NCBI RefSeq assembly: GCF_900109755.1
Contig: NZ_FOAR01000001.1
Location: forward strand, 124,001-188,000
DNA: 64,000 nt
Reading direction: 5' to 3'
Origin: Pseudomonas agarici
Lineage (GTDB): Bacteria; Pseudomonadota; Gammaproteobacteria; Pseudomonadales; Pseudomonadaceae
The notes under the pieces: generated by a model
Told to the model about the DNA's origin: nothing
Databases searched by the model: none
What the model saw: only the letters and a program-made list of their open reading frames with translations
In this document: piece after piece, positions 1-10,771 of the stretch
Layout of the letters: the number at the start of each line of letters is the position of its first letter
Position numbering within the stretch: position 1 is the first letter of the stretch
Position numbers and translations under genes: made by a program

Positions 1-274
1 GCACGCAAATCTCATAACCGGCCAGAAGACGCGCTTCTTCACGATCATCAAGACCCTTGAGCTTCGCGACCAAGAACTTGTCGTTCCCACGCCCACTCAC
101 CAGCTCTACCTGTTTCACGCTACCTTCGCGCTTGAGCGTCCAGGTTTTGTAGTCCAACAGGTTTTTGATCGGATCCGTGAAGGAATAAACCTTCACTTCG
201 CCGCGAACGCCATGAACAGAATAGATCTTGCCGATAACGATCAAATCATCGGTAGAAGCAGGCGCCGCGTTCAT
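1..274 (-). CDS. rimM: Ribosome maturation factor RimM (5' part, cut by window edge)
   Basis: RimM binds ribosomal protein S19 in the 30S head and helps mature 16S rRNA. The ATG is at 274 on the minus strand, and 91 codons are present before the left edge. The N-terminal domain shows the family signature of an IGKIYSVHGVRGEVKV stretch (about residues 14-29), followed by the SFTDP segment that precedes the barrel core. It starts 5 bases after the rpsP stop, which is the classical rpsP-rimM-trmD-rplS order; trmD and rplS would lie outside the window. The C-terminal PRC-barrel domain cannot be seen. Confidence 0.95.
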   Translation of the reverse strand, partial: MNAAPASTDDLIVIGKIYSVHGVRGEVKVYSFTDPIKNLLDYKTWTLKREGSVKQVELVSGRGNDKFLVAKLKGLDDREEARLLAGYEICV

Positions 275-279
275 ATTGC

Positions 280-531
280 TCAGGCCGCAGCCTTAGCAGA
301 TTCCTTCAGCAACTGAGCAACGCGCTCAGAAGGTTGTGCACCAACGCTCAGCCAGTAGGCTACGCGCTCTTGGTTCACGGACAGACGAACTTCCTGACCA
401 CGAGCAACCGGGTTGAAGAAACCCACTTGTTCTTTGTGCGAACCGTCACGAGCGTTGCGGCTGTCGGTTACGGTCAGGTGGTAAAACGGGCGCTTTTTGG
501 AGCCGCCAAGGGCAAGACGGATTGTTAGCAT
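280..531 (-). CDS. rpsP: 30S ribosomal protein S16
   Basis: S16 is a small-subunit protein needed for assembly of the 5' domain of 16S rRNA. The 83-residue product opens [19 protein letters not shown], the conserved S16 N-terminus, and carries the [17 protein letters not shown] block typical of the family. Length is normal for Pseudomonas. It is the first gene of the operon with rimM, which follows after a 5-base gap. The roughly 60 bases before the start would hold the promoter; I could not assign its elements with confidence. Confidence 0.98.
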   Translation of the reverse strand: MLTIRLALGGSKKRPFYHLTVTDSRNARDGSHKEQVGFFNPVARGQEVRLSVNQERVAYWLSVGAQPSERVAQLLKESAKAAA

Positions 532-592
532 GTGAACATCGTTCCTGTAGTCGGTGCTGCAAATCTAAATGCACAGCGGGCATAGGTGCCCG

Positions 593-626
593 AAAGGCCG
601 CATATTCTAAGGAATATCCGGCCTTT
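593..626 (-). terminator. Strong hairpin between ffh and rpsP
   Basis: An inverted repeat pairs AAAGGCCG (593-600) with CGGCCTTT (619-626) and ATATTC (602-607) with GAATAT (612-617), with one C/C mismatch and a 4-base loop. This 14-pair stem lies about 155 bases beyond the ffh stop and about 60 bases before the rpsP start. The T-run is short on the minus strand. It probably ends the ffh transcript, but a role in the rpsP leader cannot be excluded. Confidence 0.55.
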
Positions 627-781
627 TGCAAATGACTTTTTCCGGCGCCTGGCGCCATGCAATCAAGATTTGCCATAGAGCCGCAGTAAAAACGGCAGAT
701 CAGCTCCTGCATAGCGCAGGTTTGCTGGAGATCCCCGCGTCCGTGCGAGGCAACGCCGACATGACAGCCGGCGCAGATTAT

Positions 782-2158
<1,377 letters not shown>

Positions 2159-2358
2159 GCGCGATCCTTTGAGGCCCCTAATAATAGAACCGAGGTAATA
2201 GGCAGCCGGCGTGTTCAAAAGCGTGCCTGGCGAGCCTACGGCGTGGGCCGGTCGCGGATTATAGCGAGACTGTGGGCGCGGCACTAGCGCCACGGTCTTT
2301 CGTGGACTGGCGGTTGTGTGCCAAACTCAGCGCCTTTCGGGCTTGCTTCACAGGACTT

Positions 2359-3171
2359 ATGCTTTCTTTGTCACCCAGTTTGCTGACCAGCCTCGCCGCC
2401 GCCTGTTTATATGCCGCTGCGACTCTCTATCAAGGCACTCGCCTGCGCCAGTCTGCCAAGGCCGACAAGCGCCTGCTGGTCGGGCTCGGCGTCTTCGCCG
2501 TGCTGGCCCATGCGATTGCCCTGTTCACCCACTTGGCGACTCCGGTCGGACTGGGCCTGGACTTCTTCAATGCCGCCAGCCTGATCGCCGTCGCCGTGAT
2601 CGGCCTGACGCTGATCGCCTGCTCGCGGATCCCCGTGGAGAACCTGCTGATCCTGCTGTTCCCGCTGGGCGGGCTGACGGTGCTGCTGGCACAGTTCGCG
2701 CCGTCGGGCACGGTGCAGGTCATTGATGAAGAACTGGGCATTCTTGCGCATATCCTGCTGTCGATCCTTGCCTATGGCATGTTTACCATCGCAGTGTTTC
2801 AAGCCCTGCTGCTGCTGTTGCAGGACCACCAGCTCAAGCACAAACATCCTTCCGGCCTGATCAGGAACTTCCCGCCGCTGCAAACCATGGAAAGCCTGCT
2901 GTTCGGTTTCCTTTGGGGCGGCTGGACACTGCTTTCGCTGTCGCTGATCTCCGGCTGGCTATTCGTCGAAAACCTGTTCGCCCAGCACCTGGTGCACAAG
3001 ACCCTGCTGGCCTGTCTGGCCTGGGTCGTGTTCAGCGTGTTGCTATGGGGCCGCAACCACCTCGGCTGGCGCGGACACAAGGCAATCCGTTGGACCCTGG
3101 CCGGCTTCTGCCTGCTGATGCTGGCCTATTTCGGCAGCAAGCTGGTCCGCGAATACATCCTCCACATCTGA
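2359..3171 (+). CDS. ypjD: YpjD-like inner membrane protein (CcsA/CcmC-type cytochrome c assembly fold)
   Basis: This 270-residue, highly hydrophobic protein has about eight predicted membrane segments. It matches the architecture of YpjD/CcsA-like proteins, relatives of the haem-handling CcmC/CcsA family. A tryptophan-rich FLWGGWTLLSLSLISG segment lies around residue 190. The ATG at 2359 is preceded by AGGA at a short distance; an in-frame upstream start at 2272 would add a non-hydrophobic leader overlapping the ffh promoter region. It lies directly upstream of a CorC/CNNM gene, the same ffh/ypjD/yfjD neighbourhood known in E. coli. The true function is not established; haem binding is inferred from family only. 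Confidence 0.85.
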   Translation: MLSLSPSLLTSLAAACLYAAATLYQGTRLRQSAKADKRLLVGLGVFAVLAHAIALFTHLATPVGLGLDFFNAASLIAVAVIGLTLIACSRIPVENLLILLFPLGGLTVLLAQFAPSGTVQVIDEELGILAHILLSILAYGMFTIAVFQALLLLLQDHQLKHKHPSGLIRNFPPLQTMESLLFGFLWGGWTLLSLSLISGWLFVENLFAQHLVHKTLLACLAWVVFSVLLWGRNHLGWRGHKAIRWTLAGFCLLMLAYFGSKLVREYILHI

Positions 3172-3183
3172 CGGGCCGAGATT

Positions 3184-4425
3184 ATGGACAATCTACCCGC
3201 CGGGCCGCTGCTCGCCCTATGGGGCCTGCTGATCCTCTGGTCGGCGCTGTTCACCGCTATCGAAGTCGCCCAGCAGTTGCTCACGGCACGGCGTCCGGCC
3301 TCGCGCTCGGGCGACAGGTCCGCCGCGCACCTGAGCTTCCCGCACAACAGCCTGATCCTCTGCAACACCCTGTGCCGTATCGTCGCGGTGATCATCGCCA
3401 CCCTGCTCTCGCTGTTGCTCTGGGGCGAACACGGCCCTTGGCTGGCCTGCCTCGCCAGCACGGTAGCGTTGCTGGTATTGGCCGATTACCTGCCGCGCCT
3501 CCTCGCCGCTCGCTACCCCGAAGCCATCCTGGCCATCGGTAATGCCCTGCTCGGTGTCCCGCTGAAAATTCTCTATCCCGTGGCCTGGCTGCTCAACGGC
3601 GCCGCCCGTCTTCTGTTGCGACCCTTTATCAGCAAGACCGGCGCGGTCAGGCAGAGCGACGAGGACCTGCCGCCGGTCGACCTCGACACCGAGCCAGGGC
3701 AGGATCATTCGAAGCGGTCGACGTCGCTGTCCGGGATTCACGCGCTGGACAACATCACCGTCAACGACATCCTGGTACCACGCAGTGAAGTCGATGGGAT
3801 CAACCTCGACGACTCGATCGACGAGATCATCACCCAACTGCGAAACAACAAGCGCACGCGCCTGCCGGTGTTCCACAGCGATATCAACCAAGTCGAGGCG
3901 GTGCTCAACACCCGCCAGCTAGGCCATTTGCTGGCGGATGCCAGCCTGACCCTGGAAGCCCTGCTCGGCGCCTGTCACGAACCGTATTTCGTCCCCGAGA
4001 GCACACCGCTGCAGTTGCAATTGCTGAACTTCCACAAACAGCAACGGCGCCTGGCCATGGTCGTCGACGAGTACGGCGAAGTCCTTGGCATTGTCACCCT
4101 GGAAGATATCCTCGAAGAGATCGTCGGCGAATTCGAAAGCGAGCACAGCCTGGCTAACCCGCATATTCACCCACAAGCCGACGGCCGCCTGGTGATCGAA
4201 GGCGCCGCATCGATCCGTGAACTGAACAAGAGCCTGGGCTGGCACCTGCCCTGCGATGGCCCAAAGACCCTCAACGGCCTGGTGACCGAAGCCCTGGAGA
4301 CCATTCCGGAAAGCTCGGTCTGCCTGAAGATCGGTCGTTATCGCCTGGAAATCCTCGAAACCGAGGACAACCGCGTCAGCCGCGTCCTGGTCTGGCATAC
4401 CAGTTCCCTACCTATCACGCCATAA
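3184..4425 (+). CDS. CNNM/CorC-family membrane protein with CBS pair (YfjD type)
   Basis: The 413-residue protein has an N-terminal DUF21 membrane domain with three to four hydrophobic segments (about 1-150). A cytoplasmic pair of CBS domains follows (about 195-320), including VNDILVPRSEVDGINLD and the VVDEYGEVLGIVTLEDILEEIVGE block. A C-terminal CorC_HlyC domain covers about 335-410. Members are linked to Mg2+/Co2+ homeostasis, probably as exporters; the substrate is not readable from sequence. It starts 12 bases after the ypjD-like gene and is probably co-transcribed. A dispersed repeat copy follows its stop. Confidence 0.9.
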   Translation: MDNLPAGPLLALWGLLILWSALFTAIEVAQQLLTARRPASRSGDRSAAHLSFPHNSLILCNTLCRIVAVIIATLLSLLLWGEHGPWLACLASTVALLVLADYLPRLLAARYPEAILAIGNALLGVPLKILYPVAWLLNGAARLLLRPFISKTGAVRQSDEDLPPVDLDTEPGQDHSKRSTSLSGIHALDNITVNDILVPRSEVDGINLDDSIDEIITQLRNNKRTRLPVFHSDINQVEAVLNTRQLGHLLADASLTLEALLGACHEPYFVPESTPLQLQLLNFHKQQRRLAMVVDEYGEVLGIVTLEDILEEIVGEFESEHSLANPHIHPQADGRLVIEGAASIRELNKSLGWHLPCDGPKTLNGLVTEALETIPESSVCLKIGRYRLEILETEDNRVSRVLVWHTSSLPITP

Positions 4426-4479
4426 GCAGCGCACTCGCCGCCATCCACCGGGTTGGCGCGAGACAGCAACAGGCTCAAG

Positions 4480-4540
4480 TGGCTTGTGGGGTGAGTTCCG
4501 TTAGTCAATTTCGGCGCCCTTTCCGTAACCTCTCCGACAT
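4480..4540. repeat. Dispersed intergenic repeat, copy A
   Basis: Bases 4480-4518 align without gaps to 47930-47968 (34 of 39 identical by eye), with a 24-base core beginning GTTCCGTTAG. Similarity weakens after 4518. It lies between the CorC-like gene and the autotransporter. A more diverged third copy is at 60075-60130. I do not know a name for this family. Confidence 0.6.
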
Positions 4541-4601
4541 AATCTTGTAATCGCCTTTTGCTATATAGGTCGGCCCGCTTATTAATATAAGGTCGCCCAG
4601 C

Positions 4602-7562
4602 ATGCCCTCTTCACCTCGTCGCCTGACGCTCACCCTCGCCCTGCTCGCCAGCAGTGGGATGGTTGAACTGGCTCAAGCCCAGACGGTGCAAATCGATACA
4701 TCGACCGCCACCGCACAAACCTTGAGCAGCAGCGACTCACTGACGGTTTCGGCGCCAGGCAGTCTGAGCACGACGAAAGTCGCGGTGACGTTGAAAGATG
4801 GCACCAGTACCAAGGGTGTGGTGATCGATAACGCCGGCACCATCGCCTCCACGGGCGGACGGGCTATCGACAGTTCGGGTGACCTCAATGCTGCGCGCAA
4901 TTATTCGATCTACAACCGTGTCGGCGGCGTGATCCAGGGCGCCAACGATGCCTTGCGCATCGACAGCAATTTCGCCAGCGGCAGTCTGTTGATCGACAAT
5001 AGCGGCACCATTCGCTCGGCTACCGGTCAGGCGCTGGACCTGGATGCGATACGCAGCGCCAACGTCACCACCACCCTCATCAACCGTGCGGGCGGGCTGA
5101 TTCGCGGTGATGCCAGCGACGGCATGAAAACCGGCGGCAACGCGACCATCACCAACTATGGCGAGATTTCCACCGGCGACACTCACTCCTCCGACGAAAA
5201 GTACGACGGTGTGGATATCGACTCGGCCACTGGTGTGACGGTGACCAACTACGGCCTGATTTCCGGCGGCCGCCACGGCATCACCACTGACTTGGGCGCG
5301 ACCCTGACCAACTACGGCACAGTGATCGGTCGCAATGGCTCAGGCTTCGGCTCCGACGGCGACGGCACGGTGATCAACCATGGCACCATCACCGGCGCCT
5401 TCTCGGGGCTGCAACCGGATGGTGATGGTGACGGCGTGGACATCGACAAGATCGCCCATATCGAAAACTACGGAATCATTCAGGGCGTAGGCGCTGGCGG
5501 CGTCGACAAAAACGGGTTTGCCAACGGCAGTGAAGGTATTGCCCTCGGCGGCGGCTATGTATTCAATGGCATTGGCGCGCTGGTCAGCGGTGCCAACAAC
5601 GCGGTCCTGGTAGACGATGGTAGCGACGGTCCCGGTGTGGCGGCCACGACCCTGGAAAACCACGGCACCATCCAGGGCCTGGGCGGCTTTGGGGTGAAGT
5701 TCGTCGGTGAGTTTGCCGACACGGTGATCAACGCCGGCACCATCAGCGGCAGCAATGGCCTGGCCTTGGACCTGGGTGGCGGCGATGACAAGCTGATCCT
5801 GCGCAACGCCAGCCGCTTTATCGGCCTGGTCGACGGCGGCAGCGGCAACGACCGCCTGAGCATGGACGACTCGGCCGGCGGCAGTTTTGGCGAAAGCCGC
5901 AACTTCGAATGGCTGGACGTCAAACAAGGCGCCTGGACCCTCACAGGTAGCGGTGATTTCAGCGACGGCGGCGAGATTTTCAGCGGCGCCAAGTTGATCA
6001 ACCAAGGCGGCATTGCCGGCAACCTGAGCGTCGATGAAGGCGGGACTTATGCTGGCGGTGACAGCGTCGGCAGCCTGTTGGTCAAAGGCACCTTGCAAAC
6101 CAATACCGCGCTGGGCACCGCCAGCATTACCCGCGACTTGACCATGACCAGCGGCTCGACCCTGGCCTATGGCGTGAATGCCAACGGCGGCAGCGCGCCC
6201 GTGCAGGTCGGTGGCACCGCCTACCTGAATGGCGCGACCCTGGCGCTCACCTCCGATACCTACCCTGGGCAGAATCATTACACCGTGCTGCAGGCCGCCA
6301 GCATCAACGGCACCTTTGGCAGGGTCACCAGTGACTACGCCTTCCTCGCGCCTACCCTCGATTACAGTGCCAACCAGGTCGGCCTGACCTACACCCGCAA
6401 CGATATCGCCTTCAACCAGTTCGCCAGTACCGGCAACGCCGCCAGTGCCGCCAATAGTCTGGCCACCCTGGGCAACAACAATGCGCTGTATAACGCCCTG
6501 CTCAGCACCACCACCGGCACCGCTGGCGCGGCCATCGAACAATTGGCCGGCAGCAGCACCGCCAACCTCACCAGCGCCACCCTCGGCGCCAGCGCCCAGG
6601 TGGGCAGCAGCATGCTCGCGGCCATGCATCAATTGGGCGGCGGCGCGGGGCTGCTGGTCGGGCTGGATCAAACCGACACGCCGGTACTTGCCGCCACTGG
6701 CGTGCCTGCCCAAGCACGCAACCTGAATGACCCCAACGCCCGTGGGCGCCTGTGGCTGCAAGGCATCGGCAGCTACGGCAAGCTCGACGGCGAACACGGC
6801 AGCAACGGCTTGACCCAACGCACCAAGGGCACGGTGATCGGTGTCGATTGGGCGCTGGATTCCGACTGGCGCGTGGGTGTACTGGGCGGCTACTCGAAGA
6901 CCGACCTGGACACCACCGGCGTCGACGGCGACGTCGATAGCTGGCACGCCGGCCTCTATGCCATGCACCAGAGCGGCGCCCTTGCGTTGCGCCTGGGCGC
7001 CGCCTACAGCGGGCATCAGGGCGACAGCAAACGTACCGTGTCCTTCAATGGCTTTAGCGACCGCCCCAAGGGTGACTATGATGCCAACAGCCAGCAGGCT
7101 TTCGCCGAACTGGGTTACGCCATGGGCAGCGGGCGCCTGAGTGCCGAGCCGTTCGCCACCCTCGGTTACCAGCGCTACCAGCGCGACAGCTACAACGAAA
7201 AAGGCGGTGCCGCGGCGCTGCACGTCGACGGACAAACCCAGGACAACTTCACCAGCACCTTCGGTCTGCGCCTGGCGCACCTGAGCCAATTGGAGAACGG
7301 TATCAGCCTGACGCCACGGCTCAGCGCCGGCTGGAAACACACCTACGGCGATGTCGACAGCAACACTCGCCAGGCCTTCTTGATGGGCGGTAGCGCATTC
7401 AACGTCGAAGGCAGCGCGCTGGACCACGACAGCCTGCTGCTGGAGGCCGGGCTGGATGTGGGCCTGTCGGCGCGGCACAGCCTGGGCATCGGCTATACCG
7501 GCGAAATCGGCAGCAACAGCCGCAATCACGGGCTGATCGGCCAATGGCAGATGAGTTTCTAA
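4602..7562 (+). CDS. Autotransporter (type Va) with beta-helical passenger
   Basis: The 986-residue protein has a Sec signal peptide (1-26, ending AQAQ). The passenger (about 30-600) is rich in imperfect repeats of the form TxTNYGxISG or ENHGTIQGL, typical of right-handed beta-helix passengers. Around residue 400 there is a GGGDDKLIL...GGSGNDRLS stretch resembling glycine/aspartate RTX turns. The C-terminal beta-barrel (about 705-986) ends in WQMSF with terminal Phe, the outer-membrane assembly signal. The start has an AAGGT ribosome site 8 bases upstream. No catalytic motif is recognised, so adhesion or surface structure is the best guess. It is flanked by unrelated genes, apparently monocistronic. 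Confidence 0.9.
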   Translation: MPSSPRRLTLTLALLASSGMVELAQAQTVQIDTSTATAQTLSSSDSLTVSAPGSLSTTKVAVTLKDGTSTKGVVIDNAGTIASTGGRAIDSSGDLNAARNYSIYNRVGGVIQGANDALRIDSNFASGSLLIDNSGTIRSATGQALDLDAIRSANVTTTLINRAGGLIRGDASDGMKTGGNATITNYGEISTGDTHSSDEKYDGVDIDSATGVTVTNYGLISGGRHGITTDLGATLTNYGTVIGRNGSGFGSDGDGTVINHGTITGAFSGLQPDGDGDGVDIDKIAHIENYGIIQGVGAGGVDKNGFANGSEGIALGGGYVFNGIGALVSGANNAVLVDDGSDGPGVAATTLENHGTIQGLGGFGVKFVGEFADTVINAGTISGSNGLALDLGGGDDKLILRNASRFIGLVDGGSGNDRLSMDDSAGGSFGESRNFEWLDVKQGAWTLTGSGDFSDGGEIFSGAKLINQGGIAGNLSVDEGGTYAGGDSVGSLLVKGTLQTNTALGTASITRDLTMTSGSTLAYGVNANGGSAPVQVGGTAYLNGATLALTSDTYPGQNHYTVLQAASINGTFGRVTSDYAFLAPTLDYSANQVGLTYTRNDIAFNQFASTGNAASAANSLATLGNNNALYNALLSTTTGTAGAAIEQLAGSSTANLTSATLGASAQVGSSMLAAMHQLGGGAGLLVGLDQTDTPVLAATGVPAQARNLNDPNARGRLWLQGIGSYGKLDGEHGSNGLTQRTKGTVIGVDWALDSDWRVGVLGGYSKTDLDTTGVDGDVDSWHAGLYAMHQSGALALRLGAAYSGHQGDSKRTVSFNGFSDRPKGDYDANSQQAFAELGYAMGSGRLSAEPFATLGYQRYQRDSYNEKGGAAALHVDGQTQDNFTSTFGLRLAHLSQLENGISLTPRLSAGWKHTYGDVDSNTRQAFLMGGSAFNVEGSALDHDSLLLEAGLDVGLSARHSLGIGYTGEIGSNSRNHGLIGQWQMSF

Positions 7563-7599
7563 TCGCAGCAAGCTAGTTTGATAGCCATCTGGCGTTGGA

Positions 7600-7627
7600 T
7601 TGCCCAGCGAGCTTGCGATCACGGGGA
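7600..7627. repeat. REP-like remnant
   Basis: The stretch around GCGAGCTTGCGATCACGG resembles one half of a Pseudomonas REP palindrome (the GCGAGC..GCTCGC class), with the second arm decayed. It lies just after the autotransporter stop. No intact stem is present. Confidence 0.3.
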
Positions 7628-7786
7628 GCGGACTGCACCGCTACCCCGCAACCTCCGCATGGGCGCGAAAGGCGGCCTGCTGTATCCCGAGAACACGCCA
7701 GTGCGTGAACGGTGAGGCCGACCTGGTATAGAGTCTTGTACCCATACTAATAATGCCTACGTGCAAGACTTTCAGGGAAGCTCGCA

Positions 7787-9103
7787 ATGACCTCCAGCAG
7801 CACCTTTGACGATGCCACGCCGAACAAACCGCTGAACTCCACCTCGCGAGTGGCAACCGCCAGCTTTATCGGCACCGCCATCGAATTCTACGATTTCTAT
7901 GTGTATGCCACCGCTGCAGCGCTGGTGATCGGCCCGGTGTTTTTTCCACAGACCGATAGCACCGCGCAGATGCTCTCGGCATTCCTCACCTTCGGCATCG
8001 CGTTCCTCGCCCGCCCGCTGGGCTCGATCCTGTTCGGCCACTTCGGCGATCGCATCGGGCGCAAATCGACGCTGGTCGCCTCGTTGCTGCTGATGGGCAT
8101 CTGCACCACGCTGATCGGCGTGCTGCCCGGTTACGCGACCCTCGGTGCCTGGGCACCGATTCTGCTGTGCCTGCTGCGCTTCGGCCAGGGCCTGGGACTG
8201 GGCGGTGAATGGGGTGGGGCCGCGCTACTGGCAACCGAGAACGCCCCCGAAGGCAAGCGCGCCTGGTTCGGCATGTTTCCGCAACTGGGGCCTTCGATCG
8301 GCTTTCTCGCCGCCAACGGCCTGTTCCTGATCCTCGCCATGACCTTGAGCGACGAGCAGTTCCGCTCCTGGGGCTGGCGCATTCCGTTCCTGCTCAGTGC
8401 CGCGCTGGTGATCGTCGGCCTGTACGTTCGTCTCAAGCTTGAGGAAAGTCCGGTCTTCGCCCATGCCGTGGCACGCCAGGAGCGGGTGAAGATACCGCTG
8501 GTCGAGCTGTTCAGCCGCTACTGGGTGCCAGTGTTGCTGGGCTCGGCGGCCATGGTGGTGTGTTACGCGCTGTTCTATATTTCGGCGGTATTTTCCCTGA
8601 GCTATGGCGTGGCCAACCTTGGCTATAGCCGCGAGACCTTCCTCGGGCTGCTGTGTTTTGCCGTGCTGTTCATGGCCGCGGCCACACCACTGGCGGCCTG
8701 GGCCAGCGACCGCTTCGGACGCAAGCCAGTGCTGATTCTTGGCGGTGTGCTGGCACTGCTGTCCGGTTTCACCATGGAACCACTGCTGGGGCATGGCTCG
8801 ACCACCGGTGTCGCACTGTTCCTGTGCCTGGAACTGTTCCTGATGGGGATTACCTTCGCGCCGATGGGCGCGTTGCTGCCGGAGCTGTTTCCTACCCACG
8901 TGCGTTACACCGGCGCCTCGGCGGCCTATAACCTGGGTGGTATCGTCGGGGCCTCGGCTGCGCCGTTCTTTGCCCAGAAACTGGTGACAATGGGCGGTCT
9001 GAGCTGGGTCGGCGGGTATGTATCGGGAGCGGCGGCGTTGAGCCTGATAGCGATTTTCTGCTTGAAGGAAACGCGCTACAGCGATCTGAACAAAGTAGCC
9101 TGA
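7787..9103 (+). CDS. MHS-family major facilitator (metabolite:H+ symporter)
   Basis: The 438-residue, 12-helix transporter has the MHS/sugar-transporter signatures AIEFYDFYVYATAAA in the first helix and FGHFGDRIGRKST in the loop between helices 2 and 3. The RFGQGLGLGGEWGGAALL segment in helix 4 and a second DRFGRKPV loop after helix 8 complete the pattern. The family moves organic acids, betaines or related metabolites with protons; the substrate cannot be read here. An AGGGAAG ribosome site precedes the ATG. It converges on purT, with a REP palindrome in the 57-base gap. Confidence 0.92.
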   Translation: MTSSSTFDDATPNKPLNSTSRVATASFIGTAIEFYDFYVYATAAALVIGPVFFPQTDSTAQMLSAFLTFGIAFLARPLGSILFGHFGDRIGRKSTLVASLLLMGICTTLIGVLPGYATLGAWAPILLCLLRFGQGLGLGGEWGGAALLATENAPEGKRAWFGMFPQLGPSIGFLAANGLFLILAMTLSDEQFRSWGWRIPFLLSAALVIVGLYVRLKLEESPVFAHAVARQERVKIPLVELFSRYWVPVLLGSAAMVVCYALFYISAVFSLSYGVANLGYSRETFLGLLCFAVLFMAAATPLAAWASDRFGRKPVLILGGVLALLSGFTMEPLLGHGSTTGVALFLCLELFLMGITFAPMGALLPELFPTHVRYTGASAAYNLGGIVGASAAPFFAQKLVTMGGLSWVGGYVSGAAALSLIAIFCLKETRYSDLNKVA

Positions 9104-9126
9104 TCGGACGGTGAGGTCTTGACGGC

Positions 9127-9152
9127 CTCTTCGCGGGCAAGCCCGCGAAGAG
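9127..9152. repeat. REP palindrome
   Basis: A perfect 12-base inverted repeat (CTCTTCGCGGGC / GCCCGCGAAGAG) is separated by AA and followed by GCTAC. This is the standard form of Pseudomonas REP elements. It lies between the convergent MHS transporter and purT genes, where it may also act as a transcript end. Confidence 0.85.
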
Positions 9153-9160
9153 CGCTACGG

Positions 9161-10342
9161 CTACAGCTCTACCACAACAGCCTGCGCCGCACGGGTCGCC
9201 TTGGCCCGCGCGGCTTCGATCGACTCATCACGCGCCAGCGCTACACCCATGCGACGCTGGCCGTTGACTTCTGGCTTGCCGAACAGGCGCAGGGCGGTAT
9301 CTGGCTCGCTCAACGCCGCGCCAAGGTTGGCGAAAGCAGTCCGGCTCGACTGCCCTTGCACCAGGATCACCGCCGAGGCCGATGGGCCGAACTGACGGAT
9401 CAACGGGATCGGCAAGCCGAGAATGGCCCGAGCATGCAACGCGAACTGCGACAGATCCTGGGAAATCATGGTGACCATCCCGGTGTCATGGGGACGCGGC
9501 GACACTTCGCTGAACCAGACCTGGTCGCCCTTGATGAACAACTCGACGCCAAACATGCCACGCCCGCCCAAGGCTTCGGTCACCGCCTTGGCGACTCGCT
9601 CCGACTCGGCCAGGGCCACCGGGCTCATCGCCTGTGGCTGCCAGGACTCCTGGTAGTCGCCCTGCTCCTGACGGTGGCCGACCGGCGCACAGAACGTGGT
9701 GCCGCCGACGTGGCGCACAGTCAACAAGGTGATTTCGTAGTCAAAGTCGATAAAGCCCTCGACGATCACCCGGCCTTTACCGGCGCGCCCGCCTTCCTGG
9801 GCATAATCCCAGGCCTTGCGCACATCATCGACGCCACGTAGCAGGCTCTGGCCCTTGCCCGAGGAGCTCATCACCGGCTTGACCACGCACGGAAAGCCCA
9901 GATCCTCAACGGCCTGGCTGTAGGCCTCGAAGGTGTCGGCGAAGTGGTAAGGCGAGGTCGGCAGTTTCAGTTCTTCAGCGGCCAGGCGCCGGATACCTTC
10001 ACGGTTCATGGTCAACTGCGCGGCGCGGGCGGTCGGCACCACGGTGAAGCCCTCGGCCTCCAGCTCCACCAGGGTGGCAGTGGCAATGGCCTCAATTTCA
10101 GGGACGATAAAGTGCGGCTGCTCGGCTTCGATCACCGCTCGCAGAGCCGCTCCGTCAAGCATGTTGATCACATGGCTGCGATGCGCCACCTGCATGGCCG
10201 GCGCATCGGCATAACGGTCAACCGCGATCACTTCGACGCCCAGGCGTTGCAACTCGATGACGACTTCCTTGCCCAACTCACCACAGCCACAGAGCAATAC
10301 GCGCGTCGCGGTCGGCGACAGTGGAGTTCCGATACGGGTCAT
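9161..10342 (-). CDS. purT: Formate-dependent phosphoribosylglycinamide formyltransferase
   Basis: PurT makes FGAR from GAR, formate and ATP, the folate-independent third step of purine synthesis. The 393-residue product shows an N-terminal [12 protein letters not shown] nucleotide-fold motif (about 19-30). An ATP-grasp core follows, with [12 protein letters not shown] around residues 155-166 and the metal-binding FGVELFI...[13 protein letters not shown] region (about 265-290). A GAGGA ribosome site precedes ATG 10342. It is transcribed alone toward the MHS transporter. PurL, which uses its product, is encoded at 20946-24842. Confidence 0.97.
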   Translation of the reverse strand: MTRIGTPLSPTATRVLLCGCGELGKEVVIELQRLGVEVIAVDRYADAPAMQVAHRSHVINMLDGAALRAVIEAEQPHFIVPEIEAIATATLVELEAEGFTVVPTARAAQLTMNREGIRRLAAEELKLPTSPYHFADTFEAYSQAVEDLGFPCVVKPVMSSSGKGQSLLRGVDDVRKAWDYAQEGGRAGKGRVIVEGFIDFDYEITLLTVRHVGGTTFCAPVGHRQEQGDYQESWQPQAMSPVALAESERVAKAVTEALGGRGMFGVELFIKGDQVWFSEVSPRPHDTGMVTMISQDLSQFALHARAILGLPIPLIRQFGPSASAVILVQGQSSRTAFANLGAALSEPDTALRLFGKPEVNGQRRMGVALARDESIEAARAKATRAAQAVVVEL

Positions 10343-10561
10343 TTCAGGTCCTCAAGGAAGCAGATCATCGAAGGTGCCCCATCACCGGCCACCTATTGGG
10401 AATTAAAGGCGGGCATTTTACATGAACTGGAGCCAATCGTTTCAGGCCGGATTCCATGGGCGCCGGAGCAGCGGGCGTCGAGTGCCGCTGAAGAGCCGTC
10501 GGTCGCTGCATTCGGGCAAGTCCGCTCGCTGCAAGGGGCCACTTTCACACCGTGCCGATAG

Positions 10562-10771
10562 TCAGGCCCTGGCGTTCGCCATCCACAGCAAGCCGCTAGA
10601 CTTGGCCCGCTCGTGGCAACGCCCGAGCACTTCGCGACGCTCGACGTTATCCATCCGACTCCAACCGGTGATTTCCTCGACCGTGCGTTGGCAGCCGGTG
10701 CAGACATCCTGCTCATCCAACGCACAGATACTGACGCAGGGCGAGGGCACAGGGCGCTCCAGCGGCGTCAT
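10562..10771 (-). CDS. DUF1289 small cysteine-motif protein
   Basis: The 69-residue protein has a C-x3-C-x7-C-x2-C arrangement (Cys 12, 16, 24, 27), characteristic of DUF1289, probably a metal or iron-sulfur site. An ITGWSRMD helix motif follows. The function is unknown. Its start overlaps the stop of the upstream gamma-carbonic anhydrase gene by 4 bases, so the two are very probably translationally coupled. Confidence 0.85.
   Translation of the reverse strand: MTPLERPVPSPCVSICALDEQDVCTGCQRTVEEITGWSRMDNVERREVLGRCHERAKSSGLLWMANARA

Noticed and set aside
5340..7622. Long open frame (760 codons) on the minus strand opposite the autotransporter
   Set aside because: It is the antisense shadow of a GC-rich gene; composition is Ala/Val/Gly/Gln-biased and no family features appear, while the plus-strand reading has a signal peptide and a complete barrel.
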